Part shown: piece after piece, positions 32,198 through 41,813 of the stretch
Layout: every line of letters starts with the position of its first letter
Position numbering within the stretch: the stretch's first letter is position 1
Made by a program: the position numbers and the translations under genes
Notes under the pieces: generated by a model
Seen by the model: the letters and a program-made list of their open reading frames with translations, nothing else
What the model was told of the DNA's origin: nothing
The model's database searches: none
Source: VBDM01 sp049802235
GTDB taxonomy: Bacteria > Pseudomonadota > Gammaproteobacteria > Burkholderiales > SG8-39
DNA length: 64,000 bases
Direction of reading: 5' to 3'
NCBI GenBank assembly: GCA_049802235.1
Contig: JBARMB010000107.1
Span: 1-64,000, forward strand

Positions 32198-33124
32198 TCA
32201 TTGCCTCGCATGCAGTCGCGCCGTCATCCAGCGCAGGTAGAGGTTGTTCGCCATAAGAGAGCCTATCACGAGAGCCGCGCCGGCGAGCTCGATCGCCTCG
32301 AAGCGCGCGCCTTGCGCAAACCGGAAGCCGAAGGTCACAACCGGCATCAGATTCACCAGCAGCATGGTGTTGAGCGCGCCGATGATCTGATTGCCGGCGT
32401 TCCAGCACACCATCCCTATCACGATGCCGCCGAGCGTCAGGTAGACAAGCTCCCAGCCGATGGATGCGAGCGCCGCCGCACCCGGCACGCTGATTTTGCC
32501 CGTGGCCACGAGAGCCGCGGTGACGGCGAAGGTGCCGAGCGTACCGGGAATGAGCGTCAAGACGGTGAAGCGCAGCGCCGACCAGCCTCTGAAGCTTTCC
32601 ATGGCCATGGTGTAGGCGATCCAGCAGGTTGAGCCGAGGAGCACCAGCAGATCGCCGGCGAGCTCGCCCTGGCCGAACATCAGCGCCGGATTGCCTTTGG
32701 TCACCACCGTGAGCACGCCGACGAAGGCGACCGCGACACAGGCGAGGGTGAAATTCGACGGTCGCCTGCCGCGCACCGCCCAGTCCGCAAGCGCGGTCAT
32801 CGAGGGCTGCAACGCGACGATAATGACGGCGTGCTCGGGACGCGAGAGCGAGATGCCGAAAAACACCAGCACCGGCGAGCAGCACATGCCGATGAATCCG
32901 AACAGCATCGCCGGCCCGAACTTGCCGTAATAGCGCAGCGCCGAACCCCCTTCGCGCCACGCGAGCAGCAGCATGAGGAGGACCGTGCCGATGCCGTAGC
33001 GGATCGCGGTGACGTGGAACGGATCGACTATCGCGAAGGCATCCTTGGCGATCGGGAACTGCGCGCCCCACAGCACCACCGCCGCGAGAACCGCGGCGGC
33101 GCCCTGCGCGAACCGGGACTTCAT
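32198..33124 (-). CDS. EamA/DMT-family transporter
   Basis: A 308-residue inner-membrane protein with about ten hydrophobic helices in two EamA repeats (AAVLAAVVLWGAQFPIAKDA at the start; LLVLLGSTCWIAYTM beginning the second). Members export amino acids, purines or other metabolites. The ATG at 33124 gives the normal family length. It is divergent from the aldo/keto reductase gene with about 240 bases between; that gap has no other gene. Confidence 0.9.
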   Translation of the reverse strand: MKSRFAQGAAAVLAAVVLWGAQFPIAKDAFAIVDPFHVTAIRYGIGTVLLMLLLAWREGGSALRYYGKFGPAMLFGFIGMCCSPVLVFFGISLSRPEHAVIIVALQPSMTALADWAVRGRRPSNFTLACVAVAFVGVLTVVTKGNPALMFGQGELAGDLLVLLGSTCWIAYTMAMESFRGWSALRFTVLTLIPGTLGTFAVTAALVATGKISVPGAAALASIGWELVYLTLGGIVIGMVCWNAGNQIIGALNTMLLVNLMPVVTFGFRFAQGARFEAIELAGAALVIGSLMANNLYLRWMTARLHARQ

Positions 33125-33365
33125 GTCCGGCCCGTCCGGGCAACATCGCCCGCCGGCGGAAGGGATGACAACGGCCTGTTCAAGCAGAATCTTCGCGGTG
33201 CGCCGCCACGCGCATGCGCTCACCTCACCTCGAGCTTGTAAAAAATTCGCGGGGAAAAATTGAATGACCGCGCCATTATAGGAGCAGAACCGACGGCGGG
33301 GAAAACCGCTCTCGACGCGGGCGCCCCGAGGGATGCTAACATGGGCGATCAGGTTCCCCTCAAGA

Positions 33366-34286
33366 ATGCACATGAATCCCGCGCGGCGCAATTTCCTGCG
33401 AGCCGGCGCCGGCGCGGTTGGAGCCCTGTTCATGCCCCACGGATCTTCCGCAGCAAACAGCCTGCTCGCGCGGCGCGTCCCGAAAACAGGAGAAGAAATT
33501 CCCGCGGTCGGGCTGGGCACCTGGCAGGTGTTCAACGTCGCCGGTGATGCAAAAGAAATGGCGCAGGCGAGAGAGACGCTCAAGGTCTTCATCGAGCTGG
33601 GCGGGCGCCTCGTCGACAGTTCGCCGATGTACGGCTCATCCGAATCGGTGACCGGGCAGCTCGCCGCCGAGCTCGGCGTGCAGGCGAAATTGTTTGTCGC
33701 CACCAAGGTCTGGACCAGCGGCAGGCAGGCGGGCATCCGCCAGATGGAGGACTCGATGAGAAAACTGCGCGTCGAGCGCCTCGACCTGATGCAGGTGCAT
33801 AATCTCGTCGATGCGCAGACGCACTTGGCGACGCTGCGCGACTGGAAGAAATCCGGCCGCATCCGTTACCTCGGCGTCACGCATTACCATGCCGGGGCCC
33901 ACGCCGATCTGGAAAGGATCCTCGAGCCGGGCGACATCGATTTCGTGCAGGTCAACTACTCGCTCGCCGAGCCCGCGGCCGAGCGGCGCCTGCTGCGCGT
34001 CGCCGCCGACAGCCGCACGGCGGTGATTGTCAACCGGCCGTTCGCCGAAGGCGCGATGTTCGGGCAGGTGAGGGGCAAGCCGCTGCCCGACTGGGCGAAG
34101 CACATCGGCTGCGCCAGTTGGGCGCAGTTCTTCCTGAAATGGATCCTCGGGCACCCGGCGGTGACCTGCGTCATCCCGGGAACGCGAAATCCGAAACACA
34201 TCGCCGACAACCTCGGCGCCGCGTCGGACCCGCTGCCGGACGCGGCGACGCGCCGCCGGATGCGGGACTATTTCGCATCGCTGTAA
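33366..34286 (+). CDS. Tat-exported aldo/keto reductase
   Basis: A 306-residue (304 if ATG 33372 is used) protein with a twin-arginine signal (NPARRNFLRAGAGAVGALF) and an aldo/keto reductase barrel. The catalytic tetrad is recognisable: Asp and Tyr in LVDSSPMYGSSE, Lys in VATKVW, His in LMQVHNL. The NADPH-binding end (CVIPGTRNPKHIADN) is present. AKRs are usually cytosolic; a Tat-exported member would need folded export with cofactor. The substrate is unknown. Confidence 0.88.
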   Translation: MHMNPARRNFLRAGAGAVGALFMPHGSSAANSLLARRVPKTGEEIPAVGLGTWQVFNVAGDAKEMAQARETLKVFIELGGRLVDSSPMYGSSESVTGQLAAELGVQAKLFVATKVWTSGRQAGIRQMEDSMRKLRVERLDLMQVHNLVDAQTHLATLRDWKKSGRIRYLGVTHYHAGAHADLERILEPGDIDFVQVNYSLAEPAAERRLLRVAADSRTAVIVNRPFAEGAMFGQVRGKPLPDWAKHIGCASWAQFFLKWILGHPAVTCVIPGTRNPKHIADNLGAASDPLPDAATRRRMRDYFASL

Positions 34287-34505
34287 TCTGCCATGGCGGT
34301 GCGGCAGTCGTTGCATCCGGCGGTCATGGCCACGTAACGCCTCCGGGCCAACTGCTTCGCGCCGGGTGCAGCAGCCGATTTCGCTGCGTCCGCCGCGCCC
34401 ATCCGACAGGCAGGCCGGGGCGAGTCAACAATCGCGTAAAATGCTCCCCAGGAAGAATTTCTTTCCCTCGGCATCTGCCCGCGGTCCGGCGCGGGGAAAC
34501 CTGGC

Positions 34506-35657
34506 GTGCGCAACCTCCATCTCCTGATCCTCGTCTCGGTGCTGAACCACGTCGCCTTCGCAGGCTCGCGCGTGGCGGTGGCGCTGTACGCGATCAGCCT
34601 GCACGCATCGCCCTTCACCGTCGGCGTACTGATGGCGCTCTACGCGCTCCTGCCGATGCTGTTCGCGGTGACGGTCGGCCGGCTCACCGATCGCATCGGC
34701 GTGCGCCGCCCGATGCTCGCGGGGACGGTCGCGCTTGCTGCAAGCACGCTGGTTCCGTGGCTGTGGCCGGGCCTGACGGCGCTCTATTTCACCAGCACCC
34801 TGATCGGCACCAGCTTCATGCTGTATCACATCTCGGCGCAGAACATCATCGGCTACATGGGCAAGTCCGAAGACCGCGCCATGAATTTCAGCCTGCTTGC
34901 GCTCGGGTTCTCGGTCTCCGGGTTCACCGGGCCGATGCTGGCGGGATTCGCCATCGATCTCGCCGGATTCATGCCGACGTTCCTGGTCCTCGCCGCGTTT
35001 CCCCTCGCCCCGCTGGTGCTGCTCGCGCTCGGCAAGCCGCGTTTCCCGCGTCCTCCGGCGCCGCGCGTCGCCGACCATGCGAACCGCGGCATCGTCGGCC
35101 TTCTGCGCGAGGCCAAGCTGCGCCGCGTGTTCATCGTCAGCGGCCTGCTGTCGATGGCCTGGGACATGTTCGCCTTCGCCATACCGATCTACGGCTCGCG
35201 CATCGGGCTCTCGGCTTCGAGGATCGGGCTCATCCTGGGATCGTTCTCCGCCGCCACGTTTGCGATCCGCGTCGCCCTGCCGGCCCTGTCGCGCCGGGTC
35301 ACTGCCTGGCCGCTGCTTACCGGGTCGCTGATCGCCTCGGGCGCGACTTTTTTCCTGTTCCCGCTGCTCCACGACGCGACACTGCTCATGGGACTCGCCT
35401 TTCTCCTCGGCCTGGGACTGGGCTGCTCGCAGCCGATGGTGATGTCGCTGCTGCACACCACCGCGCCGGAGGGGCGCGTGGGCGAGGCCGTGGGCATCCG
35501 CATCATGCTCGTCAACATGAGCCAGACCGGCATGCCGCTGCTGTTCGGCGCGCTCGGCGCGGCGCTCGGGATGGCACCGGTGTTCTGGGCCACCGCGGTG
35601 CTCCTCGGAGCGGGCGGCTACTACTCCGGGCGCCGCGCTCCCGCGTCCAGCCGGTAG
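34506..35657 (+). CDS. MFS transporter
   Basis: A 383-residue protein with twelve hydrophobic segments and the MFS loop motif between helices 2 and 3 (VGRLTDRIGVRRPMLA). It starts at GTG 34506. Drug or metabolite exporter is the usual guess. The gap before it (34287-34505) has no gene; a TAAAAT about 70 bases upstream may be a -10 element. pdxH starts 9 bases downstream. Confidence 0.88.
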   Translation: MRNLHLLILVSVLNHVAFAGSRVAVALYAISLHASPFTVGVLMALYALLPMLFAVTVGRLTDRIGVRRPMLAGTVALAASTLVPWLWPGLTALYFTSTLIGTSFMLYHISAQNIIGYMGKSEDRAMNFSLLALGFSVSGFTGPMLAGFAIDLAGFMPTFLVLAAFPLAPLVLLALGKPRFPRPPAPRVADHANRGIVGLLREAKLRRVFIVSGLLSMAWDMFAFAIPIYGSRIGLSASRIGLILGSFSAATFAIRVALPALSRRVTAWPLLTGSLIASGATFFLFPLLHDATLLMGLAFLLGLGLGCSQPMVMSLLHTTAPEGRVGEAVGIRIMLVNMSQTGMPLLFGALGAALGMAPVFWATAVLLGAGGYYSGRRAPASSR

Positions 35658-35666
35658 AATCCGCCC

Positions 35667-36299
35667 ATGGATCTCGCCGCATTGCGTCAGGAGTACATGC
35701 GCGCCGGCCTTGGCGAAAAGGACCTGGCGCGGGATCCTTTGACGCAGTTCGGCAAGTGGTTCGACGAGGCGCTGAAGTCCGGAGTCGCGCTGCCCAACGC
35801 GATGACGCTCGCGACCGCGACCCGCTCCGGCCGCCCCTCGGCGCGCGCGGTGCTCTTGAAGGGGTTCGATTCAAGCGGCTTTGTCTTCTATACGAACTAC
35901 AACAGCCGCAAAGGGCGCGAGCTTGCGGAAAACCCGCTGGCGATGCTGTTGTTCTGCTGGGAGGAGCTGGAGCGCCAGGTGCGGATCGAAGGCCGCGTCG
36001 AGCGCGTGTCGGCGGCGGAATCGGATGCGTACTTCGCCGGCCGCCCCTTGGGCAGCCGGCTCTCGGCCATCGTCTCGCCGCAGAGCGAGCCGGTCGCGGA
36101 CCGCGGCGTGCTGGAAACGAAATTGGAGGCGGCGGCGAAGACCCATCGCAACGATCCGCCGCGCCCGCCGCACTGGGGCGGCTATCGCGTCATTCCGGAG
36201 TGGTTCGAGTTCTGGCAGGGCCGCCAGGATCGCCTGCACGATCGCCTGTGCTACCGCCGCGAATCCGGCGACTGGAAAATCGAGCGGCTGGCGCCCTAG
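35667..36299 (+). CDS. pdxH: pyridoxine/pyridoxamine 5'-phosphate oxidase
   Basis: A 210-residue FMN enzyme of vitamin B6 synthesis and salvage. Motifs: MTLATATRSGRPSARAVLLK (FMN site), GFVFYTNYNSRKGREL, MLLFCWEELERQVRIEGRVE and the C-terminal GGYRVIPEWFEFWQGRQDRLHDR...RRESGDWKIERLAP, the canonical dimer/active-site end. It converts PNP or PMP to PLP. It lies in one direction with the MFS gene, separated by 9 bases. Confidence 0.96.
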   Translation: MDLAALRQEYMRAGLGEKDLARDPLTQFGKWFDEALKSGVALPNAMTLATATRSGRPSARAVLLKGFDSSGFVFYTNYNSRKGRELAENPLAMLLFCWEELERQVRIEGRVERVSAAESDAYFAGRPLGSRLSAIVSPQSEPVADRGVLETKLEAAAKTHRNDPPRPPHWGGYRVIPEWFEFWQGRQDRLHDRLCYRRESGDWKIERLAP

Positions 36300-36418
36300 T
36301 CAAGATACAACCGAGCGCTTCAAAACTGGATCGCCGCACACGCGCGAGTGCCGGTTCCCCGGCGGCATTGCAAGTAAGCCGGGGCCGACACTCGCGGCGG
36401 CGCTGATCCGCGAAATGG

Positions 36419-36880
36419 TCAGTAGGACGGCTCGCGGCTGGCGACGATCTCGGTCCGTTGCTGAAGCGCCAGTTCGCCCAGACCGCTGTCCAGCTTTTCC
36501 CCCAGAACGTGATAGCCGGTTGCCACCCCTGACCGCTGGAATTCGGTCGCCGCGTAGCTGGGCGACAGGTTGCCGAGTCCGCTGTCGAGTTTTTCTCCCA
36601 GGACGGCGTAGCCGCTCGCCACCGCTGACCGCTGGAACTCGGTCGCCGCGTAGCCGGACGACAGGTCGCCTAGCCCGCTGTCGAGTTTTTCTCCCAGGAC
36701 GGCGTAGCCGCTTGCCACCGCTGACCGCTGGAATTCGGTCGCCGCGTAGCCGGACGACAGGTCGCCGAGCCCGCTGTCGAGTTTTTCGCCCTGAACCAGG
36801 TTCGGCTGGCCACAAAAGGCCGCGGGGGAAAACAGAATCGCCGCGATTGAGGCACAAGTCACAACTTTACGCATGGTCAT
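36419..36880 (-). CDS. exported protein with 32-residue tandem repeats
   Basis: A 153-residue protein: a signal peptide (about residues 1-23, RKVVTCASIAAILFSPAAFC) followed by GQPNLVQ and three 32-residue repeats (residues 31-62, 63-94, 95-126) of the form GEKLDSGLGDLSSGYAATEF plus QRSAVASGYAVL, then a partial fourth repeat (GEKLDSGLGEL) and a short tail. The cysteine at the signal end could allow lipidation but lacks a clear lipobox. No family is recognised. A GGAG lies before the ATG. Repeats 1 and 2 are identical in protein sequence; repeat 3 carries a few changes. Confidence 0.75.
   Translation of the reverse strand: MTMRKVVTCASIAAILFSPAAFCGQPNLVQGEKLDSGLGDLSSGYAATEFQRSAVASGYAVLGEKLDSGLGDLSSGYAATEFQRSAVASGYAVLGEKLDSGLGNLSPSYAATEFQRSGVATGYHVLGEKLDSGLGELALQQRTEIVASREPSY
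36503..36790 (-). repeat. three 96-bp direct tandem repeats within the gene
   Basis: Units at 36790-36695, 36694-36599 and 36598-36503 (minus-strand order), with a partial fourth to about 36472. Spacing equals exactly 32 codons, so the copy number can change without frameshift. Confidence 0.88.
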
Positions 36881-37053
36881 GGTAGTTCTCCTTTTCCTTT
36901 CAGTTGAAGTGACCGGTGTCGGTAGCACGACATCAACGACGATTAGTTGTCGGTCTTGATCCCGATGCCCGTCACCAAAATCACCACACCGGTCTATGAG
37001 CAAGACCGATGCCAGGAAAAATGAGAATTTTTACCCGCTTTTGACCCATCCTC

Positions 37054-37998
37054 TTACGCGAGCGCATTCAGCCACGCGGCCAGGCCGAGCGCATTGAGAT
37101 CGATGTCCATGCCGAACACTTCCAGGATTTTCTCCCGCGGCAGGCGCCAGCCGTAGCGCCCGGCCTCGCCGAGCACGAGCCGCGTCACGCCCACCTTGAG
37201 CCGCTGGTGGCGCTCGGGGCCGGCGTCTTTCTCCTTGAGCGCAAGCTCGCGGTGCGCGTCGATCAAACGGTGCAGGTCGGCGCCGAGCCGCGGCACGTCG
37301 CGCACCTGGCTGTAATGCGTCACGTAAATCGCCGCGGGCTTGAAGCCCAGCATCAGATCGACCGAACGGTGATGAGCCTCCGGATCCCACTGCACCGGGC
37401 TCGTCGTGGGGAACACGAATTGCCTGCCGTCCATGTCGATCTCGCGGTAGGACAGGCCGAAGGTGTCGCCGGCGAAGATTTGTCCCGATTTCGAATCGCG
37501 CACGCAGACCTGGTGCCGTGCGTGCCCCGGCGTATCGTAGAACGCGAACTCGCGCCCGGCGAGGCGGATCGAGGTTTCGTGCGGCGTCTCGACGATGCGC
37601 GCCTTCGGCACCGGCAGGATGTTGCCGTAGAAGCGCCGCGCCGCTTCCTCCCCGTACACGACGATGGTGCCCTCGATCAGCTTTGCCGGATCGATCATGT
37701 GGCGCACGCCGCGCGGGTGCACCGTGAGCCGCGCATTCGGCAGTCGCGTCATCAGCAGCCCCGCGCCGCCGGCGTGGTCGAGATGGATGTGGGTGAGGAT
37801 GAGGTAGTCGACGTCCTCGGGGGCGAGCCCCTTGTCGCGCAGCGCCTCGATCACGACGGGCACCGAGTCGTTGGTGCCGGCGTCGATGACGGCGACGCGC
37901 CCGCTCTCGACGATGAAGTGGATGGCGGTCTGCTGCGGCCGGATCAAGCCCGAGTCGACGCTGCTGATGCCGTGTTCGTAATCAATGATGGCGGCCAC
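37054..37998 (-). CDS. metallo-beta-lactamase-fold hydrolase
   Basis: A 314-residue protein with the binuclear zinc motif HIHLDHAGG (HxHxDH), a further ligand in HPRGVRHM, DTPGHARHQ and the C-terminal THYSQV. The start is taken as GTG 37998 with GGAA upstream; a longer N-terminus overlapping the opposite gene is less likely. The domain set resembles the lactonase/glyoxalase II-like branch; an N-acyl-homoserine lactonase role is possible but unproven. It is divergent from the nucleotide-carrier gene, whose start is 74 bases away. Confidence 0.85.
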   Translation of the reverse strand: MAAIIDYEHGISSVDSGLIRPQQTAIHFIVESGRVAVIDAGTNDSVPVVIEALRDKGLAPEDVDYLILTHIHLDHAGGAGLLMTRLPNARLTVHPRGVRHMIDPAKLIEGTIVVYGEEAARRFYGNILPVPKARIVETPHETSIRLAGREFAFYDTPGHARHQVCVRDSKSGQIFAGDTFGLSYREIDMDGRQFVFPTTSPVQWDPEAHHRSVDLMLGFKPAAIYVTHYSQVRDVPRLGADLHRLIDAHRELALKEKDAGPERHQRLKVGVTRLVLGEAGRYGWRLPREKILEVFGMDIDLNALGLAAWLNALA

Positions 37999-38071
37999 AT
38001 TGTTTCCTGCGATTGGCGACGCCGCGATTCTATCCGCTCGGCGGCGCGGAGTGTTTGGTACGATTGCGCGC

Positions 38072-39418
38072 ATGAGCCTCGCGACTTCGGGTCGACGCGC
38101 AAGCTTCGCGCATGCAGCGCTCAACCGCATCACCCGGATCGAGGCAGGCGAAGTCGCCGCCTCGCTGTGGTCGTTCGCCTGTTTTTTCTGCGTGCTCTGC
38201 GGCTACTACATCCTGCGTCCGTTGCGCGACGAGATGGGCGTGCAGGGCGGCGTCGAGAACCTGCCCTGGCTGTTCTCGGCGACGTTCATCGCCATGCTCG
38301 CCGCGGTGCCGCTGTTCGGCTTCGCCGCGGCGCGGCTGCCGCGCCGGCGGCTGGTGCCATGGACGTATCTGTTCTTCATCGCCAACGTCCTCGTCTTCTA
38401 CGCGCTGTTTGCAAGCGGCATTGCGCCGCCCGCGGTCGCGCGCGGCTTTTTCATCTGGGTGAGCGTGTTCAACCTGTTCGTGGTGTCGATGTTCTGGAGC
38501 TTCATGACCGACCTCTTCCGCCCGGAGCAGGCGCAGCGGCTGTTCGGCGTCGTCGCCGCGGGCGGCAGTTGCGGCGCGCTTGTCGGGCCGACGCTCACCG
38601 CCTCGCTCGCCGCGCCGCTCGGCACCGCCAACCTGCTGCTCGTGTCCTGCGGGTTTCTCGCTCTCGCGCTTGCGTGCATCCACGCGCTGCTGCGCTGGGC
38701 GCGCGCCGCTTCTGTCGAGGCGGCTGCCGGGGCATCTGCCGGCGCGGCTGCGGCCGCGTCGGAGCAGATCGGCGGCACGACCTGGTCGGGCGTGGCCGGG
38801 ATCGCGCGCTCGCCCTACCTGCTCGGCGTCGTCGCCTACGTGCTGCTCTACACGGTGCTGTTCGGGTTTGCCTACTTCGAACTCGCGCGCCTCGTGGCCG
38901 CCGAGTATGCGGACTCGGCGCAGCGCACCGCGCTGTTCGCGCATGTGGACCTCGCGGTCAACGTGCTCACCCTGCTCGGCCAGCTCTTCGTCGTCGCGAA
39001 GCTGGTGGAGAAGCTCGGCGTGGGCGCTGCGCTGGCGCTTTTGCCGGCGCTCGGGCTCATCGGCTTCGCCGCGATCGGGCTCGCTCCGGTGCTCGCGGTG
39101 CTGATCGCGTTCCAGATACTGCGCCGCGCCGCCGACTACGCCATCGCCCGGCCGGCGCGCGAGATGCTGTTCACGGTGCTCGGGCGCGAGGCGAAATACA
39201 AGTCGAAGAACTTCATCGACACGGTGGTATTCCGCGGCGGCGACGCCGCCAGCGGCTGGGTCTACGCGGCGCTGAAAGGGCTGGGGCTGAGCCTCGCCGG
39301 CTTGGCCGCCGCCGCGATTCCGGGCACGATCCTGTGGCTCGTCCTCGGACTGCTGCTGGGCAGGCAGCACGCCAGGCTCGCCGCTACGCCGGGATCAAGG
39401 GCGCCCTCGGACGGCTAG
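38072..39418 (+). CDS. ATP/ADP-antiporter-like MFS carrier (Npt1 type)
   Basis: A 448-residue inner-membrane protein with twelve helices. The N-terminal YYILRPLRDEMGVQGGVENL and the loop FYALFASG...VARGFFIWVSVFNLF follow the pattern of the NTP/NDP translocase-like family otherwise known from intracellular bacteria and plastids. Free-living proteobacteria carry divergent members of unknown substrate. A long intracellular Ala-rich loop separates the two halves (about residues 215-240). It is divergent from the metallo-hydrolase gene. Confidence 0.78.
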   Translation: MSLATSGRRASFAHAALNRITRIEAGEVAASLWSFACFFCVLCGYYILRPLRDEMGVQGGVENLPWLFSATFIAMLAAVPLFGFAAARLPRRRLVPWTYLFFIANVLVFYALFASGIAPPAVARGFFIWVSVFNLFVVSMFWSFMTDLFRPEQAQRLFGVVAAGGSCGALVGPTLTASLAAPLGTANLLLVSCGFLALALACIHALLRWARAASVEAAAGASAGAAAAASEQIGGTTWSGVAGIARSPYLLGVVAYVLLYTVLFGFAYFELARLVAAEYADSAQRTALFAHVDLAVNVLTLLGQLFVVAKLVEKLGVGAALALLPALGLIGFAAIGLAPVLAVLIAFQILRRAADYAIARPAREMLFTVLGREAKYKSKNFIDTVVFRGGDAASGWVYAALKGLGLSLAGLAAAAIPGTILWLVLGLLLGRQHARLAATPGSRAPSDG

Positions 39419-39520
39419 AATATGTACGTAGGTTTCCTGTATTACCTCAACGGGGCTGCACAGGGCCCGGATATGCCGGGGTCGGAGAGCCCCTCATGGC
39501 AAGGCCGGACTCTCCCTCCA

Positions 39521-39548
39521 GCGCCCGGTCCTTTTTTTCCGGGCGCGG
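39521..39548. other. inverted repeat with T-rich loop upstream of RRM gene
   Basis: GCGCCCGG and CCGGGCGC flank TCCTTTTTTT within the 243-base gap between the carrier gene and the RRM gene. It may be a terminator arm for the carrier gene or part of a structured 5' leader. The gap holds no gene. Confidence 0.35.
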
Positions 39549-39661
39549 GGGGATAATCGACCCTGATTTTCCCGGGCCGAAAAATAATTCGACCGCGGTC
39601 GCGCCCCTTGCTATTGTGCGGGTTGCAGTTCTCTTCGAGTCCACATATTGGAGCGTTTCAA

Positions 39662-39985
39662 TTGGGCAAAAAACTTTACGTTGGCAATCTGAGCTACAAC
39701 ACCAGCAAGAACGACCTGGAACAGATGTTCGCCGCGCACGGCGCGGTCGTGTCGGCGCAGATCATCACCGACCGCGATACCGGACGCTCCAAGGGCTTCG
39801 GATTCGTCGAGATGAGCACCGACCAGGAGGCGCAGGCCGCGATCGCCGCGCTCAACAGCAAGGAGATCGACGGACGCGCCATGACGGTGAATGAGGCCCG
39901 TCCGCAGGAAGGCCGTAGCGGCGGCGGCGGTCGCGGCGGCTTTGGCGGCGGTCGGAGCGGCCGTGGGGGCGGCGACCGCTACTGA
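39662..39985 (+). CDS. glycine-rich RRM RNA-binding protein
   Basis: A 107-residue protein with one RRM: RNP2 KLYVGNLSY at the N-terminus, RNP1 KGFGFVEM at about residue 44, and a Gly/Arg-rich tail (RGGFGGGRSGRGGGDRY). It resembles the cold-induced RNA chaperones of cyanobacteria and betaproteobacteria. The start is TTG 39662 with GGAG upstream; it gives exactly the family N-terminus. The gene has a long structured upstream region, which fits post-transcriptional (temperature) control. Confidence 0.93.
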   Translation: MGKKLYVGNLSYNTSKNDLEQMFAAHGAVVSAQIITDRDTGRSKGFGFVEMSTDQEAQAAIAALNSKEIDGRAMTVNEARPQEGRSGGGGRGGFGGGRSGRGGGDRY

Positions 39986-40127
39986 TCTGTGTCAGAAGCG
40001 TCAGACGCGAACGCAAGCGGCCGCAGAATCGGCGGCGCCGCGGACTTGACGCGCTTTAACGTCACCGGACTTGCCCGAGCTTCAATCCGTCGTCCAGTCC
40101 GCACTCACCGCGATCGGAGGTAATACC

Positions 40128-40313
40128 TTGGCAAAACCAAACTACCAGTTCGAGAAACGCCAGAGAGATTTGAGGAAGAAACAGAAGCAGGAAGAAAAAC
40201 GGCTGCGCAAGATCGCCGGAAAGAATGTCGCCGAGGGCGGCAGTCCGGAAGGCGCGGCGGACCTGCCCGAATCGACGCAACCCAAAGACGCCGGCGAAAC
40301 GCCGGAAACCTGA
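40128..40313 (+). CDS. small basic coiled-coil protein
   Basis: A 61-residue protein starting at TTG 40128 with GGAGGT 7 bases upstream. The N-terminal half is a charged helix (KPNYQFEKRQRDLRKKQKQEEKRLRK), the C-terminus an acidic disordered tail. Small proteins of this type (MAKPNYQFEKRQ...) are common hypothetical genes in betaproteobacteria. It follows the RRM gene by about 140 bases; a shared cold or RNA-related role is speculation. Confidence 0.7.
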   Translation: MAKPNYQFEKRQRDLRKKQKQEEKRLRKIAGKNVAEGGSPEGAADLPESTQPKDAGETPET

Positions 40314-40383
40314 CCTCAGCTTTTTTTAATACCCGAGAGCAGGGGGCAAAACTCTCGAATGGCCCGGCAGCCGAGCGGCGGCC

Positions 40384-41709
<1,326 letters not shown>

Positions 41710-41813
41710 GCCAACGCGCCGGACGCAAACACGGACCGGATTATCCCACGAAAGTCCGCGGCCCCGTTTGCTGCGGGGCAGGCGCGCCGGGCTCGTTTTG
41801 ATTTTCCAAGGCC

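Noticed and set aside
36503..36790. Possible CRISPR array
   Set aside because: Units are 96 bp with no unique spacers and lie in frame inside a gene; they are coding tandem repeats.
37207..39894. 895-codon plus-strand frame
   Set aside because: It overlaps the metallo-hydrolase (antisense) and the carrier gene (other frame), both well supported; no domain is visible.
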